DNA from: Pseudopyrenochaeta lycopersici
Taxonomy: Eukaryota; Ascomycota; Dothideomycetes; Pleosporales; Pseudopyrenochaetaceae
NCBI GenBank assembly: GCA_003313425.1
Contig: NHZP01000005.1
Coordinates: forward strand, 1,612,001-1,676,000
DNA: 64,000 bases
Direction of reading: 5' to 3'
The position numbers were made by a program, and so were the translations under genes. Below, piece by piece: positions 1-12,938 of the stretch. The notes under the pieces were generated by a model. That model searched no databases. It was given only the letters and a program-made list of their open reading frames with translations, and was not told the origin of the DNA. Within the stretch, counting starts at the first letter, position 1. Every line of letters starts with the position of its first letter.

Positions 1-1
1 C

Positions 2-166
2 AAGGACAAGCGCGATGTTCGATTCTCCATCAACGGGCTGCTGCTATTCTCGTGGGAGGATACCAAGACGGATACAGGCCCGGTTGTGCGGGAAGGGCGC
101 ATCGCCTTCCGCCAGATGCAGCCGCTAATCGCAAGATATCGGAATCTCGAGGTTTGGCAGCTATAG
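2..166 (+). CDS. 3' end of DUF1961/YesU-like gene (partial)
   Basis: Reading frame 2 is open from the window edge to a TAG at 164-166 and gives about 54 residues, ending in the pattern GRIAFRQM...ARYRNLEVWQL. This C-terminal pattern resembles the last beta strands of DUF1961 (YesU-like) concanavalin-fold proteins, which in bacteria sit in rhamnogalacturonan-use loci. There is no ATG in the visible part, so the gene starts upstream of the window. It lies on the same strand as the beta-galactosidase gene that follows, which suits a shared carbohydrate role. The family assignment rests on a short tail and is tentative; that the frame is coding is more secure. Confidence 0.5.
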   Translation, partial: KDKRDVRFSINGLLLFSWEDTKTDTGPVVREGRIAFRQMQPLIARYRNLEVWQL

Positions 167-504
167 GGAGATGCCAATGTGATTGTAATATGCGCGAAAT
201 CGAGTTGCATCACCCCCGCACATGCCGGACATCTATTTCTCCGCCTCCAGATTATTCTCATGTCAATCTACTCCACAACAACGTAGCAAAGCATGTATAT
301 TGTCACTGTTGCGGAGGTGGTAGGGATTTATCAACCGGGTCCATGTTAATAGCCTGATATGTAATTTTGACAGCATCTTGCCTATAGTGCCATGCAAGAC
401 GGGACGTCCAATATAACATTTAGTGGAATGATTCCCTATAATATTTTTGTTAATAAGTCTCCATCGAAGCAACTCTTCCCCTAAATGTGAATAATTGAGG
501 CACA
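167..504. other. intergenic, upstream of GH35 gene
   Basis: No coding stretch is visible. A TATAATAT-like box lies about 60-70 bp before the GH35 start codon. The region probably holds the 3' UTR of the upstream gene and the GH35 promoter. Confidence 0.5.
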
Positions 505-3500
505 ATGAGAATCATTCGCGCATTCACCGGCCTCGTGCTGGCATCGCTCCATGTTCACCACATTACAGCAAGAGCACTGAGTGGAAAGCCGAGTGACTTC
601 ATCATCGCGGAGAAGCGCGCTCCACTTCAAGACATTGTAAATTTTCGAGTTCGCCTCATACGAAAAGATTATTGAGATTCTATTCAGGTAACATGGGACG
701 AGCACTCCCTCTTCGTACATGGCGAGCGGGTCATCTTCTGGGGCGGCGAATTCCATCCATTCCGGTACGTAAATGGATACTGGATGCATAGTTATATCTT
801 TGGAATAACTGTGCTTACTATCTGCAGTCTACCAGTGCCCAGTCTTTGGCTGGATATATTCCAAAAGATAAAGGCCCTCGGCTACAACGGTATATCGTTT
901 TATACTGCTTGGGTCCTCCATGAGCCCAAGCCTGGATCTTTCAGTGCCGAAGGCCTATTCGATTGGGAGCCGTACTTTGATGCAGCGAAGAAGGCCGGCG
1001 TGTATCTAGTCGCTGTAAGAGACTCGCATATAATGTTGCAGCATTGATTGACTGGTGATCCAGCGCCCTGGTCCGTACATCAATGCCGAAGTATCAGGCG
1101 GAGGGTTTCCTGGATGGCTGCAACGCATTTCTGGCAATCTACGTACCCCAGATGCAGATTACCAACAAGCGTCCAAACACTACATCGAGTCTATTACCCC
1201 CATCATTGCCAAAGCGCAAATCACTAACGGCGGACCTGTTATCCTCTTCCAACCCGAGAATGAGTACTCTATGGGCTTGAACAATGTCACTTTCCCTGAT
1301 GCTGATTACATGAATGGGCTTATGAAGCAGTTCCGAGACCTTGGCATTGTCGTACCACTTATCAACAATGTGGCATGGCCTAACGGAATCAATGCGCCTG
1401 GAACAGATGCCCCGGTAGACATCTACGGCCACAATGCGTATCCACTGGGTATGAATTGCACGAACCCCAGCTATTGGATTGATGATGCGCTGCCAACGAA
1501 CTGGAGAGCAACGCATCTCGAGCAGAGTCCAAATACGCCGTATATGTTAGTCGAGTACCAAGGTGGAGCATTTCAACCGTGGGGTGGCGACGGCTTTGAG
1601 AAATGTGCCGAGTTCACAAATCACGAATTTGAACGTGTCTTTTACAAGAATAATATTGCAGCAGGAGCCACAATCTTCAACGTTTACATGGTATGCCACT
1701 TTAACCCTTAGCTATTGATACGTGCTAATGGTGAAAGACTTTTGGCGGCACAAATTGGGGTAATCTCGGTAAGCATCTTTGAATAGGCTGCGAATGAGGC
1801 ATTTACTGACCGTGTTTGCGCGTCTCACAGGCCATGCTGGCGGATACACATCGTACGATTATGGCGCAGCTATTACCGAAGAGCGACAGGTTCATCGTGA
1901 GAAATATAGCGAGGCCAAACTAATCGCGAACTTTGTGCTTGCATCCCCAGCCCTGGCATCCGCAGTTCCAGGATCTGGCGAGACAGGCACCTACGCTGAT
2001 AACAAAGCGATCACGGTGACACCATTAACCGGTAACAAGACTAGCTTCTACGTTGCTCGTCAGACGAAGTACAACTCACTGGATTCGACGTCATATAAAC
2101 TGAGATTGGCAACGAGCGAAGGCAACATCACCGTACCGCAGCTTGGTGGGCAGCTCTCAATCAATGGTCGCGATTCCAAAATCCACGTTACAGACTACGA
2201 TGTAGGAGGCTTCAATCTTTTGTACTCGACAGCCGAAATCTTTACTTGGAAGAAGTACGGCTCGAGATCAATTCTGGTCGTGTACGGCGGCCCGAATGAG
2301 GTACATGAGCTCGCGATATCCAAGACAAGTGGCGGAACAGCCGTTGAAGGATCTGGAGTGAAATTCTCAAATCGCAACGGAAATACCATTCTAAACTGGA
2401 GCTCAAACTCCAGCCGCCGAGTAGTACGCGTGGGCTCAGATTTGTACATTGTCATACTTGACCGAAACTCGGCGTACAATTACTGGACTGTTAGCACCCT
2501 GCCAGAAAACAGCTACTCGATCGATGCAACCCCATCATCCGATCTCATTGTCCATGCCGGATATCTCATCCGCACTGCATCTATTGCAGATGGTAAGATC
2601 AACCTTGTTGGTGACATCAATGCAACCACTACCATCGAAATTGTTGGAGGCGCGCACAAAGACATCACCGGGCTGACTTTCAATGGCGCCACTGTGCCAA
2701 CCACTCTTGACCGTAATGGTTTCCTCAGCGGTACAGTTGAGTTCTCAGCACCTGCAATCAAACTTCCGAATTTGAATTCGCTATCTTGGAAGTATATTGA
2801 TGCGTTGCCTGAGCTGGAGTCCACATACGACGATTCTGCATGGACTGATGCAGACCATAGAGACACCAAGAATACATATTGGCCCCTAACGACACCTACA
2901 GTACTTTGGGGTGCGGAATACGGCTTCAATGGCGGCTCGTTGTTGACGAGAGGACATTTCATTGCTACAGGCAATGAAAGTGTTGTGCACCTCAACGTCT
3001 CAGGGGGTTCTGCTTTCGCATTCACGGCCTGGGTGAATGAGACATGGATTGGTTCATGGCCAGGAAGTGGTGAAGCCAACATCGCAAACCTGACCTTGCC
3101 ATTGCCCAGCTTGAAGCGAGGAGGCAACTACGTATTGACCGTCCTGAGCGATCATATGGGCCATAACGGAAACTGGTTCGCTGGGTACAATGAAATGAAG
3201 ACGCCTCGTGGTATCATTGGCTATAATCTTCCAGGCCATTCACCTAGTTCCTCCAACGCTTCGCGTCCCGATGACGGCATCGTGTGGAAAATCACCGGCA
3301 ATCTCGGCGGGGAGGACTTCCGCGACAGGACGCGTGGTCCACTGAATGAAGGTGCGCTCTCAGTCGAACGGCACGGTTACCACCTTCCCTCCGCCCCCAC
3401 CGAGTCTTGGGCAGACAGCGCAGGACCAGCCTCAGGATTGTCGAAACCAGGAGTAGGTTTCTACACGACCACGCTCGCACTTGACATACCCCAAGGCTGG

Positions 3501-3821
3501 GACATTCCTCTTTCTTTCATCTTCCACGGAGATGCTTTCAATGGGAAAGGGAAAGGCTGGCGGGCACAGCTTTGGGTGAACGGTTATCATTTCGGCAAAT
3601 TCGCAAATGGAATCGGGCCACAACGTAGATTCCCCGTGCCGGAAGGCATCTTGAATTATCATGGCGAAAACAGAATTGCGGTAAGTATTTGGGCTTTGGA
3701 GGAAGGCGGCGCGAAACCCGAAGGCTTCGAACTTGTTGCAGGTATGCCGGTGAAGAGCGGGTACGGTACGGTGGCGTCGGCGCCGATGTCCAGTTGGGAG
3801 AAGAGAGAGGGTGTATATTAG
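505..3821 (+). CDS. secreted GH35 beta-galactosidase, six exons
   Basis: Predicted exons are 505-636, 688-764, 828-1014, 1064-1690, 1738-1768 and 1831-3821. All five introns are 46-63 bp GT-AG, and the joined frame is 1,014 codons, the usual size of fungal GH35 enzymes. The product should hydrolyse terminal beta-D-galactose from galactans, pectin side chains or lactose outside the cell. The N-terminus is a signal peptide ([14 protein letters not shown]...). The family block [20 protein letters not shown] spans the exon 1/2 junction. The acid/base Glu is in FQPENEYS (about residue 199) and the nucleophile Glu in LVEYQGGA (about residue 296). [13 protein letters not shown] is rebuilt exactly across introns 4 and 5. 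The long last exon carries the beta-galactosidase middle and jelly-roll C-terminal domains. No lesion is visible. The ATG at 505 was chosen because it gives the signal peptide. Confidence 0.93.
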
Positions 3822-4947
3822 CAAGGGAAGCCAGGCTAAACGTAGGTAGAATATAGATCATCTCACTGTTATCTTGTGAAGTTTATGATACAATATTGCT
3901 GCAGGACTTTCAGCGCAGGATATCGACGTGCTTGTGTTACATTGACGTTTCTCGAAGAGAGACAAATCCCATATATCCCAAGTTCACAAAGACTTTATTT
4001 AATGCTGATATGGGGTTCTTAAGCGCGTACATCTATTGACAGAGATTGCAGATGGTTGAGTAGCCCATGGAGAATTCCACCCAGTCAGCTATTCACCAAT
4101 GCGCTCCAAATTAGTTTTCTGTTGACTATCTTTAGCGCATGGCTAACAACCTCCAGTTCATGAACCTTGCCATAATGTATAGAAAATGAAACAGATGGTA
4201 TTGTGTCATACCATTAGACATGAAAACCATCCCTATTGAGGGATCATTCGGCTAGAAGTATACTGATTCATCATTGGTTCATCCTCCACGCTTCTTCAAT
4301 AAACCGATGTGTACTGGAGAATTAAAGTAGGTAAGACGACAAGAAGGAAAGAAAAGTGCTTAGAGATGCTACTGATGTCTTTCCGCATGTTGCATACAGG
4401 TGCTTTCACTACGCGATTATAGTCTGCCGCCCGTTCCTAAGATGCCCGGGCGGTAATGGAGATAGAATGGAACCACTCTATATGCGCTGCCATTTTTGGC
4501 GTAGTTACATTCTCCTATCATCTTTTGGTCGGACTAAGAACTGAAATGTACTTATTATAACTAAATTAGTGTAGAAGCTTTGTTAGTTCTGTGCTGCATC
4601 GTTTCTAGAACACAGAGCGAACTATCCTACTACGACAGCTGACCAGAAAGCGAACAAGCTTCGCCTAGTGCCTCTCAATTGCTTATTATTTTTGCTTCAG
4701 GTCGCTAAATATAGCGATACAGTATGCTACAATCAAAACCCAACACCAGTAAACTTAGTACCAATATAGGAAAGGTAAACGTAGAGATTTTTTAGCCAGC
4801 GATTATTCAGCGCTCTTGATTATCGCGTAACCTATGTGGCATACAGCTACAATTTGTGTAGGATCCTACTTGAAGGACTCTGACACTTTGTCAGGGCCGT
4901 AACCTTAACACAATATTACCCTAGTGATCATTTAGAGCAAGGAATAT
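3822..4947. other. intergenic between convergent genes
   Basis: This 1.1-kb AT-leaning spacer lies between the 3' ends of the GH35 gene and the regulator gene. Only short chance ORFs are present; no RNA gene or repeat was recognised. Confidence 0.5.
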
Positions 4948-7108
4948 CTACATAAAACTTGTAAGATTGAAGAACGGAAAGTCAAAAAGGTTCTCTGAAT
5001 CGAGGAAATCCTCCGAGACGTAGTTAAAATCAACCAAACTTCCAGGATCTGCAGCTGTACTATTACATGTGTTTGTTGAATCTGCAAATGTCGATACATT
5101 GCTTATGTCAGGGAATATGTCATCGAATGACAATTTAGATATTGTATTGCTTCCTTCGGCAATGTCCCCATTATCTGAACCTGATAATTGGGTGCCCCGG
5201 TCGGAGTGACTAAGCTTGGTGTGCAAGTCCCGTAGCCCTTGGAGGCGTTTCCAGGTTTGCCTCAAGGCTGCACACTCCGAGCTCAGGAGCTGGAAAATAT
5301 GCAAGAACATGTCGAATTCCTCGCGGGCGCTGTTGCGAATTGCTGGACCAGTGCTAACAAAGGCGAGTAATAGATTCCCAAACGCTGTCAGTAGGAGTTG
5401 CTGAAAGAACATCGGGTGAGTGCGAACCAAGGAAGTCTGCTCATTAAGGCTAAACAAAGTTCGGATCGTCTCTTTGGAAACTCCAATTGCTTTGAGTAAG
5501 ATCGGCTCATGCTGGCGAGATTGTACTGCAGATTGTAATACTGGCCGGTATATGAGGTTTCGAAGATGTGCTTTTCGGACGAAAATAACCGAATGGTAAT
5601 ATGTTGGCGCATGGCGCGCTTCTTGAGCCCAAAGTGCGCTATCTGCCAACTGGAGATGCTTGGGGAGGTTTTGATACCACTCCATTATCTGATAATCGAG
5701 ATAGTTGATATCTTCCACCCTGGATTCGTACGTCTTTTCAGTCTGATTGTTCAAAGCGTGCCATATTTTTCCAGCGAGCTTGGTCCACTGTAGTAACGTT
5801 GCTAGCAACGGATTCGCGATCTCAATTGCGTAAAGAGATCGATCGATGTAAGAATCCTGGATTGAAAATGGAATACCTTGTCCCAAGCTTAATCGCCTTT
5901 CAAGCATATACACAGCCCAAAAGGCCTGCAATGCTTCAGCACATGCTTCTTTCTCTGGGAATATCTTTTCCAGCATTGCGCGGCGGTGTAAACCTGCTTC
6001 GAGACAGAGTCTGGCCGCGAACGCTATGCATCTACCAGTTCGAACCTCTTCATTGAGATGATAATGGTACATCGCCTTGTCGGTCAGCTCTTAGCTACCA
6101 AAAAATTCGTGAAGAACTCACTACTAGGTAAAGGAGCTGTATGCCATGAATTCCTTCTGGATTCCAAATAAGTCCTTCTACTGCTTCCGATGCACTCTGA
6201 AACAATCGCTGTGCTTGGTGCTCTCGTCCCCCAGCCTCTTTAGTCATTCCGATAGCGAGTACGATTTTTAATTTGTTCGCATTGTGATCAAAGAGGGCCT
6301 CAGCGACAGATCCTCCTCTCTCCCTTAGCCCTTCTGAGTGTGCTAAATTGAGCGAGATGAATATCTTGTCCGCCGTGTCCATCATCGTCTGCCGGCCAAT
6401 GATAGGGTAAACAGTGCCAAGGCCTTCACACCAGTCATCAATGAGAATCTGGGCGTCTTCTCTTGTCATATCCCACAAGGGATCCATAGTCAACAATTTC
6501 ATGAATGGGCCGTACTGCGCTAGTCTGTTTGAGGAAGTCGATGGGACACCTGACCCTGAATGTTTGCCAGGGATCGCTGACTGCATGCCCATGGCACGAA
6601 GATTTCCATTCACGGCATTGAATGTGTATTCAGTGCTTGAAGGGCCGCAAAATTCTGGGGAGTTTGTGGCAAATTCTGGAAGAGACTGAAAAACACCAAT
6701 TCCGTGCTGTCTAGTGCCTACCCCGTGCCCAGAAAGCGGCAGGGCTGAAGAAGACTGGCGCTTTGGATCTGTCACTATGGAGGGATTACTGTTAGACTGT
6801 CAGCGCGCTCGTTGCAGGTCGCATTTTGCCGATGCCCTATTATGCTTTACCGTCTAGACGTAGCTCAGAAATGCGCGTCCGAGAAAAAACTGTACTCACG
6901 TGCTCTTGTTCGAAATGCTTTGAATTGGCGTCGAAAACACGCAACCAAACGACTGCCCCACGCATCGAGCGCATGGGCTCTTGCCATCACATCTGACTTT
7001 GCGGCGTTGGCACTCCTTGCTCCTAAATTTCAGTCAAGCCAGACGTATTTATAAATTATCTACTCACCATGCTCGTAAAGTGTAGCGAGCCCGTTTTGAT
7101 CGGTACAT
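4948..7108 (-). CDS. Zn2Cys6 transcription factor, four exons
   Basis: Exons (minus strand) are 7108-7068, 7019-6900, 6788-6122 and 6075-4948, giving 651 residues. The DNA-binding cluster is assembled across the first intron: RACKECQRRKVRC then DGKSPCARC and a final Cys six residues on, a C-x2-C-x6-C-x5-C-x2-C-x6-C zinc binuclear cluster. The basic stretch MYRSKRARYTLR precedes it. The acceptor at 7020 is fixed because only it restores the first Cys. The middle and C-terminus match the fungal-specific transcription factor domain, with the landmark ARLCLEAGLHRR at the start of exon 4. It is a nuclear activator or repressor expected to bind CGG triplets. It lies directly downstream of the MFS permease gene on the same strand, and CGG repeats sit in that gene's promoter. 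The target is unknown. Confidence 0.88.
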
Positions 7109-7532
7109 TCCTGCCCCACCATTACTTTCTGTCTCTTCATGAATCATTGTCGAAATCGATGCTCCGAAGTGGTTTCATGCGAAGATGAGCGAAAGAGAAA
7201 GTCGTTGTTCCCCCAAACCCCGCAACCCCCGCGTCCTGTAGCGTGCTTGGCGCGGAGCTGTGAGCACATTTGACACAAATCCGATCATATCCCCCCTTAC
7301 TTGGGCCTAGCGAACGCAACCAAGTGTTCGCGTGATAATTTCTTTGGAGTTGATACAAGATTACATTAGGGTTGAAAAGTATAGCATTTCTAATCTAACA
7401 AGTAACTGCAAGATTTACAACGCATATAGTCTCACCTTATTACTATGTCGCCTCGCATTTGCCACCTCGACGGTTTGTACCGTTGATGCTGAGTTAGTGG
7501 AAACGCCAATGATATGGTTATCGAAACCTTCT
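7109..7532. other. spacer between MFS gene and regulator gene
   Basis: This 424-bp gap between two genes on the minus strand should hold the MFS 3' UTR and the regulator promoter. No coding signal is visible. Confidence 0.45.
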
Positions 7533-9149
7533 TTACAGTTGCCACTCGAATCCAGGGTGACGCCAGTCAAGCCTTTCAACCTCTTCGTGGGTAAGGCCAC
7601 TCATCTCAGTTGCTACATCTCTCTGCTTTCTCCTTTTGTTGTCGATTTCCATCCAAAGCCCCATGATAATGACTGTAACGAGGATACAGCCTTGGGCCGC
7701 CAAATTCAAACCGTTACCAATTCGATAATTTGGTCGGTCGAAAGGGAGGAACGCCCAAGTTGCAATAAGCCCGCCTATGTTCCCAAACATCACGTTGGTT
7801 CCAATAGCTGATGATCGAGCCGTATCGCTCACGACGTTAGCTGCCACGTGTGCATTGCAAAGAGCTCCAGAGTTAAAGGCACCGGTCGTAATAATAAACG
7901 TTGCTGCGTAGCGTACCGTGGCGTTTGTGCTGGCGAGGAACATGACATAACCAATCATTACCGGCACTGCGCTCAAGCCCATATATATAATCCGTTTGTC
8001 TGTCTTCCAGCTAATGAAATTCACCACAATGATGGCAACTGCCCCTACGATATAAGGAGGAACCGTCAAAAGCTGTTGGCGGACAACTGGGGCAGTCGGA
8101 TATATAGTCCTGATGATTGTCGGTGCGAAGAAAGCCAGACCTTGGACTGTAATACAAGCAAGAAGGAAGATCCAAGATGTTGCTAACACGACCGGATTCC
8201 ATATTCCCCTCAGAAATTTGGTTGTGTCCATTTTGTCCAGGATCTCCGTCGCTCCCACTCGTTCTGACTTGAGGCGATTGAGAACCAAGTCTTTTTCTTC
8301 TTGAGTCAGCCAGCTCGCTGTCTCAGGTCGGTCGGTAAGTGTAAAGAAGCTGATTAAAGCCAGCCCGATCGTTATAATTCCCTCTATCGCAAAAATCATC
8401 TCCCAAGTGTGCGTTGACCCAAAGGAGTTGAGTTTGAGTATTGCCGAGGCCAGAAGCCCACCAAACGCGCCTGCTAAAGGAGCCATCACCACATAAAGGG
8501 CGATTCGAAAAGAAAGTTCTGAGCGCCTGTACCAGCGAGAAAGGTAGTATGCGATGCCTGGTAGCATTCCAGCTTCAAATATGCCAAGTAGAAACCGGAC
8601 GGCACAGGCACTGTGGAGATTTTGGACAAAGGCGAAACAAACAGTCAAGATCCCAAATCCGAGTGTGATACCAGGAAGGAACCAACCCGGTCCTAGCGCT
8701 TTACACGCCATGTTTGATGGAATTTCGAAAACAATGTATGATATGTAGAATACTGATAACACCTGGTTGTAGTCGTAACCAGTCAACTGTAAGTCTTTCT
8801 CGAATCCCGCAAGCCTCGCGTTGCCTTTCTAATAATCAGCGTTGACCACTTTTCGAGTGTATCCACTTACCGATGTTAGCACGGTCGATGAAGCAGAATA
8901 AGTATAACATTGCGACAGTGGGGACAATGTAGAGGTCAATCTTGCGTACTAGGCGGCGTTCGGCAATTGGATCAAACTGTAACAGAGAATTTCCATGTCT
9001 ATGAAAAATGAGATCACGTTCTCCAAGCAATTCTGGGGCACCTACTCATCAGTCGCCGGCTGGCCAGGAAGACTAGTCTTCACATCGACCCCCTTCTCAA
9101 GACAGATTGTCGTAGACTTTGCGTTTTCGTCGGAGTAAGTGAGAGCCAT
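7533..9149 (-). CDS. MFS permease, anion:cation symporter (DAL5/TNA1-like) family
   Basis: Exons are 9149-9046, 8998-8871 and 8824-7533, giving 507 residues, a normal length for this family. It should be a plasma-membrane symporter for an organic anion such as a small carboxylate, vitamin or allantoate; the substrate cannot be read. The signature FIDRANIG|NARLAGF is rebuilt across intron 2. It is followed by the tract TGYDYNQVLSVFYISYIVFE and about 12 hydrophobic segments. The C-terminus ERLDWRHPGFEW is typical of DAL5-like permeases. Intron 1 is 47 bp and removes an in-frame TAG. An upstream in-frame start exists, but MALTYSDE at 9149 is preferred because the longer N-terminus is basic and atypical. 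The gene is divergent from the P450 gene and adjacent to the Zn2Cys6 gene. Confidence 0.9.
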
Positions 9150-9816
9150 TGTCTTTGATGGAACTTTTGTGGTGGAAGGTCGTACATGTATAAGTACTTG
9201 TATGTTGACTCTACGGAAAAAGCGGTGCGCTGCCACTTGCGTCACCCTCTACTGGCATATGGGAAGCCGAAACTTTGAGACTAAAGTTTATGGTCGAAAT
9301 TCACAAAAGCTAGAAAATCAGAAGGAAGCTGCACAACCACCCTTCAAGCCACTCTTTCCACTTATCCTTACTTTCCATCCCAGTTCGTCATATAGAAGTC
9401 CTGATTGGTGACAGATGTGGACAAGCGAGGCGGAACGCGGAACGCGGAACGCGGAGAATGATGCGGAACGCGGAACTTGGCAAGAAGTTCAAGGACTACT
9501 TGTTGAGTTATGGCCGCGAGTTTAGCAAGCGAACCACAAAACTGCCGAATGCCACAGCCGTTTCCTTGAGACAAGATTATCATACTTCTGTACATACCAA
9601 CATCTGCCGACTTGGTCTCAATAGTCACGGTTGGACATAGCCGAAGGACTTTCGATCTCAAGAGCCGAACCCCGCAGATTCTACGAATGTCATGTGCCGA
9701 TCCCGCGGACCCACATTAGTCGTAGAAGGAGTGAACATATAGTTTATCAAGCTGCTCTTTGTGCGAAACTCCCTCAATCCGACTCCTCTTGTCTATATTG
9801 GGCACTGTCACCCACC
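9150..9816. promoter_or_regulatory. divergent MFS/P450 promoter region
   Basis: This 667-bp non-coding interval separates two divergent start codons, so both genes must be driven from it. It contains an array of CGG triplets near its middle (listed separately). No strong TATA box is visible close to either start. Confidence 0.6.
9430..9476. repeat. GCGGAAC heptamer array
   Basis: The 7-bp unit GCGGAAC occurs three times head to tail plus a partial unit, then twice more after a short AT-containing gap. CGG triplets therefore recur at 7-bp spacing. Zn2Cys6 proteins bind CGG triplets, and one is encoded about 2 kb away. The array lies about 280 bp from the MFS start and about 340 bp from the P450 start. 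Confidence 0.75.
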
Positions 9817-11420
9817 ATGGATCTCCATACAGCCATATATGTAATCTTATTTAGTGGGCTCTTTTATCTTATCTTCGCCTTGATTTGGGACTATGTTGGC
9901 TCTCCCTCACGAGCAATACCAGGCCCATGGGCGAGCCGGTTTTCCCGCATTTGGTATTTCAGCAGGGTTCATGCAGGTTCGTTCCATCATGAGAACATCG
10001 CCTTACATGAGAAGTATGGACCCATCGTTCGGTTGGCGCCCGGATACTTTTCTATCTCTGCTCCGGAGAAGACCGTTTACGGCATTGGATCAAAATTTCC
10101 CAAAGGGGACTGGTATCAGGGCTGGAAACATCCAAGCCCAACAAGATGGACCCTCTTCCCGGACCAGGATTCCAAGAGGCATGCGGAAACCAGAAAGAGA
10201 TTCCAAGGCCTTTATAGCATGAGCTCACTGCTCTCGTATGAGGTTTATGTTGACGAGTGCATCGACATCTTCCTCGATAAGCTGAACCAATTCGCTCAAT
10301 CAGGCACATCAATCGACCTCGCCCATTGGTTTCAATGCTACGCATTTGATGTCATCGGAGAGATTACATTTTCTGAACGTTTCGGATTTCTCAACAACGG
10401 ATCTGATATTGCAGGCATCATAGCCGCACTCGACAAATCAATGGTCTACTCCACCTTGATTGGAATATTTCCAAAGCTACATCCTATTATATATGCAATA
10501 ATGGAGAAGATACCAGGTTCTGGAGCTGCTGGTCGGACGTATCTAATGTCCTTCGTCCAGAGAAAGATCGACGAGCGAAATGCGACAAGGAAGACTGGAG
10601 CCCACAACCGCCAAGCTCAAAGTTCGGACAATATCGTTACTCCCCAAGACTTTCTCGATAAAATGGGGGATGCACAGCAGCAGAATCCGGAAAAGGTGAC
10701 CCCATATCACATATTCATGATGGGGATGAGTAACATCGTCGCGGGATCAGATACCACCGCTGTCTCTCTCTCCAGCGCCGTTCACTACCTCATTACCACG
10801 CCGCGTGTTTTATCCAATTTAAGGGAAGAGATCAAAGCGCATGGACTCTGGGATAAAAGGATTACCTTCAAAGAATCACAGGAGATGCCCTACCTCCAAG
10901 CTGTAATCAAGGAAGCTCTGAGATTGCATCCAGCCACTGGACTACCACTATGGCGCGTTGTTCCGGCCGGTGGAGTGCAATTGAGAGAACACTGGTTTCC
11001 GCAGGGTACCAATATTGGCGTGAATAGCTGGGTCGCCCACTACGACAAAGGCGTTTTCGGTGATGACGCTTATGTATTTCGACCAGAACGATGGGAAGAA
11101 GCTAAGAGAGAGGAAGGGGATCGATATAAGAAAATGGAAGCAAGCTTTATGCCGGTAAGAGTACCTCCCATTTGTCTTATTTAACGGTGTGTGACTAAAA
11201 TCCTTAGTTCGGATTAGGTTCCAGAACCTGCCTCGGGCGCCACATTTCCATATTAGAGATGTCTAAACTTCTCCCTGAGATTGTTAAAAACTTTGATTTC
11301 ACCTTAAATATGCCAATGGAGCAGTGGAAGACTGTTAATTACTGGTTTGTGAAGCCAGAGAGGTTCCCTGTAACAGTAAAGAGATTTCAGAGCAATCCAA
11401 TTCAAGGGGCTGTATGTTAA
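9817..11420 (+). CDS. cytochrome P450 monooxygenase, two exons
   Basis: Exons are 9817-11154 and 11208-11420 with a 53-bp intron, giving 516 residues. It is a membrane-anchored haem monooxygenase of the ER. The N-terminal anchor begins MDLHTAIYVILFSG and is followed by the hinge IPGPWAS. Other landmarks are the I-helix AGSDTTA, the K-helix ExxR in KEALRLHP and the FRPERW motif. The haem loop FGLGSRTCLG, with its Cys ligand, is at the start of exon 2. The overall style is that of fungal pisatin-demethylase-like P450s used in detoxification or secondary metabolism; the substrate is unknown. An in-frame upstream extension exists, but the ATG at 9817 gives the anchor directly and has a CACC context. 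It shares a promoter with the MFS permease. Confidence 0.92.
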
Positions 11421-12938
11421 ACATTCTTATTATTTAGACCTCTATTAGCTCAATTATGGTTGCTTCACAAAATCTAAGAATAGGAGAGACTCGTGGTAGA
11501 TAGTCGTGTTTTGATGCGTCGCCTAGGAACTGGGAACACGACCCTCTACGCTTATTATCACCTTTTTGTGTGAAATGTATGGCGGATTTGCTTTTCATAA
11601 GATATGTTTTAGGTTTTAGGATCATTTTATGAGCCACTACGGCCAATAATACGGAAGCTGGAGAGAGCAATGACCATTATTAAAATAATAATCGACCCTT
11701 TAGCCGCCATTTGGAGTTAACATTGCTGGTAAGATATTCTCATCTGTAAGATGGCAATTTCTTAGGGTCGCGGTAGTAGTTCAGGGCTCACTATTTTTTG
11801 ATGGCGATGAAATTTCATTAGGTTCGTTCACCTTCACACGGATGTGGACTCTTTATGGACAATCAGGCCAGAAGTTAGCCACTACTAACGCTCCCTGAGA
11901 AAGCAAAACTGTGGGTTTTTGGATATCAGGTAAGATAGGATAGTTTATGTGCATGATTTGCTGAATCTGAGGTCTTGCGGCACCTACACTGCGGCCAGTC
12001 CCAAAACCCTACGAAATTCTTGCCTGCAAATACACATCAATACAAATCAAGCGGCTTACTAGGCAACCGCTACTACGACACAGGACTTGCACCAAACCGA
12101 AAATCACTAGGAAAGGTGAAATTTGAAAAACGTCAAGACATGGCCGATCTGTGAACTACGAGGCTTTGAACACATACGACTAGATCAAAGGCAATGCTCG
12201 GTATGCCTCCGTATCTCCGCGACTATCTATTCAGAAAGTGCTATCTAATGTACCATATTGGTCTCGGAATTCTTGGCCAGAACCTACTCAAGGCATGTGC
12301 CTCTGTCGCAGAAAAAGCGCAAGCTGGGTGTCGTGTTCAGTCGCAAATGAGCTGACGCGAGTTCCGCCATATAACACGATTTCACAGCCGTGATGGCTAA
12401 GTGATCTGCCTAACCTCAGCTCTACCAACAATAAATGGTCAGAACAAGTTCCATTCACACCATACCAATTGTTCGGCTATGGCGGAAGCGGCCATAGGTC
12501 TTGTGAGCCTAGCATTATCGATTGTGACATTCCTCAACCTTAGTATCAAGATTATTGTGCTTAATCGAGGGTTGATCAGTGTATTCCTGTACTTCTCCAC
12601 CTGATGACTGCAAGGACCCTACCTGGTCTATTTTGTTCAACAACCATCTCAGTGATGTCCTGCAGACTGGTTTAGTGTCATTTGTGCAGCAGGTTACATG
12701 AGGAAACTTTTGTGCAGACAGCGACATTGGCTTCGCAGTCAAAATGCCACTTTTGCTACGTAATGGCTCACGATATGATTACTTTCACCCTCAAACATAT
12801 TATTCCATTTTGTATTCTCAATGCTTTACCATAATTCTATATCCTTCTTACTATAGGCCATGAATGTTGGGCAGGTATTCATACGTCGTGTTGACCATAC
12901 ATTTAGGATTGAGCATAAAACCAACGCAAGCCGTCAAA
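11421..12938. other. intergenic 3' of P450 gene
   Basis: This 1.5-kb stretch has no convincing gene apart from one short hydrophobic ORF listed separately. It lies between the convergent P450 and methyltransferase genes. Confidence 0.45.
12479..12604 (+). pseudogene. possible remnant of a HeLo-like N-terminal domain
   Basis: A 41-residue ORF begins MAEAAIGLVSLALSIVTFL and continues with a second hydrophobic helix before a stop. This style of start is common in fungal HeLo/NACHT-type STAND proteins. Nothing downstream continues the domain clearly, so it is either a decayed fragment or chance. Confidence 0.22.

Noticed and set aside
9631..9816. 62-codon N-terminal extension of the P450
   Set aside because: It is basic and would place extra residues before the membrane anchor; the ATG at 9817 gives the canonical start.
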